Source of the DNA: DATGFK01 sp040007395
Lineage (GTDB): Bacteria > Chloroflexota > Anaerolineae > Aggregatilineales > UBA2796
Length of the DNA: 32,432 bases
Direction: 5' to 3'
NCBI GenBank assembly: GCA_040007395.1
Contig: JBDTVG010000046.1
Location: forward strand, 1 to 32,432
The stretch's first letter is position 1; every line of letters starts with the position of its first letter. Of the stretch, positions 30,046 to 32,432 are shown one piece after another. A model generated the notes under the pieces. It saw only the letters and a list, made by a program, of their open reading frames with translations, ran no database searches and had not been told where the DNA came from. The position numbers and the translations under genes are program-made.

Positions 30046-30062
30046 TCCTAAAGTGTTTAGGA
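30046..30062. repeat. Perfect inverted repeat over the predicted transcription start
   Basis: TCCTAAA (30046-30052), GTG, TTTAGGA (30056-30062). It covers the expected start site of the promoter at 30016-30044 and differs in sequence from the palindrome in the spacer. It could be a second repressor site or form a small hairpin at the 5' end of the mRNA. Confidence 0.5.
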
Positions 30063-30154
30063 CGTTTTCCGATACTTTAATAGTCAATGGGTCGTACAGA
30101 AGCACATCATGCAGCATTGTTCGAACGGTTAAAGACTTTTCAAAGGGAATCGAC

Positions 30155-31690
30155 GTGACCAATATGAGTTACAACGATTTAGATGCTAAGCTGGATCAAG
30201 CCGAGCAACTTATTAATGACCAAAAGCTAGCCCAAGCAAAGCCGATTATTGTACAAGCCATCCAACAGGACTCACTCAGTATTCGTGCTTATTTTTATCT
30301 GAGCGATGTTGATATAAAAAATCGAAGTAAAACACTCAAACATATCAAGTTGCTCACGCCGCGAAGCCCAACGGAACAACGCTTCAAGCAGTGGGCGCAG
30401 GAGCGCATCCAGTTAGATATAGTCGATAGCTTTAGGAAAGCGAATCAGCTTGATCAGGCTTATGAACGCCTTGAGCAAGTACTCAAGATGGTTCCTGATA
30501 GCATCCGAGGCTTGTATTACCAAAGTAAACTAAGCTACACGACGGAGGAACAGCGCGAGTCACTCCAAAAAGCGCAAGCGCTGAAACCAAGAACAGCCGA
30601 AGAACAAATATTCAAGACCCGCGCCGTCCAGCGCCTGAAACAGCTTTCGGCAATGCCTACGCCCAAGAAAAAGAAAAATGATCAGTTCAATAGCGATTTT
30701 GACAATGAGTATATTGATGAGTTTCCCTCGCCTCCTGAGAAACCCAAACGCGGTGCTCTGCCAGGTCAACCAGTCCCAGTTTCAAGTGGAATGTTGACCC
30801 AAGACGAGTTTCAAAAAGCGCTAGCAAATACAAGAAGTTTTACGGGGTCGGCAGTTCTTACCCTCTTCATGTACTGGTTTTTCTGGCTGCCGGGACTCGT
30901 TGTTAATATCCTGTTTTTACGCGAAGCCCGACAGGTTAGTCGGCAAATTGGGAGAGATCCTTCTGGTACAGGTTGCCTGTACTTCTTGCTCATTGTGAAT
31001 CTCATTCCGATTCTCGGTGGCTTCATGATGTTTGCATCCATGATCGGTCTAGGAAGGCCTGCTATGGTGCCATTTGGATCGCCCCAGGTTCCTATTTTTA
31101 CGCAACCCCAGACATACCATGATGCTAGGTTTGATATTCGCTATCCGGGTGGCTGGGTAATGGGTCCAACAGGCGGCTATCAATATTCATATGTTACGAT
31201 GGGCACCTTACCGCGAACGAATTCTATGTATAATGAGATTTATCCAACCTTACAATCAGGCGAAGTCATTGTTAAAATTTTCGCCTATTCAAAAAAAGAA
31301 TATTTGCCAGAGGCAAAAACACCGTGGGGTACACCACCGATTGATTTTTATACCACATACATAAAGCAGATACCCCCAATAAATTCAAGCTCCCCACAAT
31401 CATTTCAACTGGGCAATATATCTGGGGCGAGGGGCGACCTGTCTCCGCGTGGTGCTCAAGGTCAGCTACTAATCTTTTATAAGGACGACCATCTATTCCT
31501 TATTTCTATCTTGACTGCGCCCAACGAAATGAGTAAATACCGTACAACATTTGAAACTATGATTCAGAGTATCACACCCAACTCAGGAGTGACTATTTCG
31601 CCCTCTGCTAGAGAATCCACTCCCACTCAGGCAACGCAAACTACAGCAGCCAAAGACCCTCGGCTGACACTCATACCAACGGCTCACTAA
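30155..31690 (+). CDS. Composite protein: helical repeats, two membrane helices, PsbP-like domain
   Basis: A 511-residue protein with a layout I cannot assign to a named family. Residues 5-165 are TPR-like helical repeats (LDQAEQLINDQKLAQAKPII, LDQAYERLEQVLKMVPDS, LQKAQALKPRTAEEQ). A charged KKKK/acidic and proline-rich linker (170-210) follows, then two hydrophobic helices (about 232-256 and 273-297). The C-terminal domain (320-480) begins YHDARFDIRYPGGW, the opening of PsbP/DUF1795-like lipid- or protein-binding domains, and ends in a Ser/Thr-rich tail. The topology would put both ends on the same side. Start: GTG at 30155 with AAAGGGA 7 bases upstream; ATG 30164 is the alternative. It has its own promoter with two palindromes and is lower in GC than its neighbours. 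Confidence 0.75.
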   Translation: MTNMSYNDLDAKLDQAEQLINDQKLAQAKPIIVQAIQQDSLSIRAYFYLSDVDIKNRSKTLKHIKLLTPRSPTEQRFKQWAQERIQLDIVDSFRKANQLDQAYERLEQVLKMVPDSIRGLYYQSKLSYTTEEQRESLQKAQALKPRTAEEQIFKTRAVQRLKQLSAMPTPKKKKNDQFNSDFDNEYIDEFPSPPEKPKRGALPGQPVPVSSGMLTQDEFQKALANTRSFTGSAVLTLFMYWFFWLPGLVVNILFLREARQVSRQIGRDPSGTGCLYFLLIVNLIPILGGFMMFASMIGLGRPAMVPFGSPQVPIFTQPQTYHDARFDIRYPGGWVMGPTGGYQYSYVTMGTLPRTNSMYNEIYPTLQSGEVIVKIFAYSKKEYLPEAKTPWGTPPIDFYTTYIKQIPPINSSSPQSFQLGNISGARGDLSPRGAQGQLLIFYKDDHLFLISILTAPNEMSKYRTTFETMIQSITPNSGVTISPSARESTPTQATQTTAAKDPRLTLIPTAH

Positions 31691-31695
31691 ACTGA

Positions 31696-31733
31696 TTTTG
31701 CCGTAAATCGAATCCCTTCCCTATTCGGCGAAA
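31696..31733. terminator. Hairpin between convergent genes near the right end
   Basis: TTTTGCCG (31696-31703) can pair with CGGCGAAA (31726-31733) in RNA, using one G-U pair, with a GAAT/ATTC inner pairing possible. It lies six bases after the stop of the composite protein gene and about 20 bp from the stop of the opposing gene, so it may terminate both. Confidence 0.45.
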
Positions 31734-31754
31734 GCATCAAATGACAAACGTCGC

Positions 31755-32432
31755 TTAACCGGGCGTAGCATTAGGATGGGTTTCATCCTTGTCGAAAGTG
31801 AGATCCTTGCGTACCGGGCGCGAGGGCAATGTTACTTCCGAGGGATCTATTTCGTCGGGGCGAATTGCTTTCGTTTCCTGCGTCGCCGCCAGCGAGTCGT
31901 CCTCTGGGTGCAGTAGTTCGGATAGACTTGTAACCACTGGCATTGAGATTTGTGTGACTTTCGAGGCCGGGAAGGCTTCTTGCCAACCGGGCAGGAGCCG
32001 CCAGTAACGATCCCCTTCGGTGTGTGGATGCAGTTCACAGTGTGGATTCTCGACGACGCGGCTGGTCAGGTGGGTTGTGCGTCCCTGATCAGATTTCATG
32101 TAGTAATACAACCGGAAAATCTGTGAGCCGTCGGTCAGAGCGAAACCGGGTTCTTGATTATGATTGCGGACATACGCGCCAGCACTGATAATGAGCGCTT
32201 CATCAAGGTAGGCGGCATTCTTTGCCAACGCTTCGGTAGGAAAGAGATACCCACGCGGCTTGCCTTCATCGGTGAGTTCGATGCGCGAACGGTAGACGGG
32301 CAGAATACGACCCTTGCGAACCAAGGGCAGTGTCTTGGTTAGAAAGGAGTTAGGAATTAGTGCTACGTCAGTGCTCTCATCACGTCGCCACTGCCGCGCC
32401 TTTGCATACCCCCCACTTCCTACTTCGGTCAC
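31755..32432 (-). CDS. Unidentified protein, C-terminal 225 residues only
   Basis: The gene runs out of the right edge of the window, so its start is not seen; the GTG at the very edge may be internal. The visible part is soluble, with no membrane segments, and I do not recognise its family. It contains a probable folded region rich in aromatic residues (RILPVYRSRIELTDEGKPRG, FRLYYYMKSDQGRTTHL, GDRYWRLLPGWQEAF). After about residue 165 it becomes a low-complexity, acidic and proline/threonine-containing tail, SELLHPEDDSLAATQETKAI to DETHPNATPG, probably disordered. It converges with the composite membrane protein gene. Confidence 0.65.
   Translation of the reverse strand: MTEVGSGGYAKARQWRRDESTDVALIPNSFLTKTLPLVRKGRILPVYRSRIELTDEGKPRGYLFPTEALAKNAAYLDEALIISAGAYVRNHNQEPGFALTDGSQIFRLYYYMKSDQGRTTHLTSRVVENPHCELHPHTEGDRYWRLLPGWQEAFPASKVTQISMPVVTSLSELLHPEDDSLAATQETKAIRPDEIDPSEVTLPSRPVRKDLTFDKDETHPNATPG

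Noticed and set aside
1..32432. tRNA, rRNA and CRISPR arrays
   Set aside because: No cloverleaf-like or rRNA-like segments or regularly spaced repeats were seen in the intergenic regions.

Overview
The window looks like chromosomal DNA of a free-living bacterium of moderate GC, most likely a member of the Chloroflexota (Anaerolineae-like). This is an inference. It rests on lipoproteins with Thr/Pro-rich linkers after the lipobox, an F420-type LLM oxidoreductase, a SufR-like regulator, a bactofilin, a YdjI-like SPFH protein, and several small proteins that seem lineage-restricted. No rRNA, tRNA or CRISPR array was seen. Most of the region is ordinary metabolic and regulatory chromosome, with one decayed insertion sequence.

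Layout. 1-4.6 kb (+): the end of an amino-acid permease, a PP2C phosphatase, a tail-anchored Ser/Thr kinase with its own apparently leaderless promoter, and a type I glutamine synthetase whose start overlaps the kinase stop (TAATG). 4.7-6.0 kb (-): a SufR-like regulator followed by an ErpA-type Fe-S carrier, each with a recognisable promoter. 6.05-6.5 kb: a truncated ISAs1-family element next to the sufR promoter. 6.7-9.9 kb: a bactofilin (+), then a family 1 beta-glucosidase (-) divergent from a LacI regulator (+), with a LacI-type operator between them. 9.9-12.5 kb: a lipoprotein metallopeptidase of the M1 fold (-) divergent from a C45-type Ntn hydrolase (+). 12.6-17.7 kb (+): a tightly packed set encoding a CPBP membrane protease, a YprB-like exonuclease, a CapA-like lipoprotein and an LLM oxidoreductase. 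17.7-21.2 kb (-): an MFS exporter, a zinc-ribbon/FHA protein and an acyl-CoA dehydrogenase homologue lacking the usual catalytic-Glu motif.

21.3-24.7 kb: a TTG-started membrane protein (-), a membrane-anchored GH13 glucosidase (+), a 75-residue basic protein with a textbook terminator, and a free-standing 179-residue protein that resembles only the C-terminal half of MreB. 24.8-26.9 kb (+): a GNAT acetyltransferase and an aspartase/fumarase. 26.9-29.4 kb (-): a coiled-coil protein with repeated PGYxG motifs, an SPFH protein and a CoiA-like nuclease in one apparent operon. 29.5-32.4 kb: a Nudix hydrolase and a composite helical-repeat/membrane/beta-domain protein (+) behind a promoter carrying two perfect palindromes, then the end of an unidentified gene (-).

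The genes fall into short units that repeatedly meet tail to tail, often with a hairpin at the junction. Signalling (kinase, phosphatase, FHA), nitrogen assimilation (permease, glutamine synthetase, aspartase), sugar use (GH1, GH13, LacI) and cell-envelope or cytoskeletal functions (bactofilin, half-MreB, SPFH) are the main themes. The most unusual items are the half-MreB, the PGYxG/SPFH/CoiA operon, the Cys-less ribbon-like small protein and the kinase-glutamine synthetase coupling.
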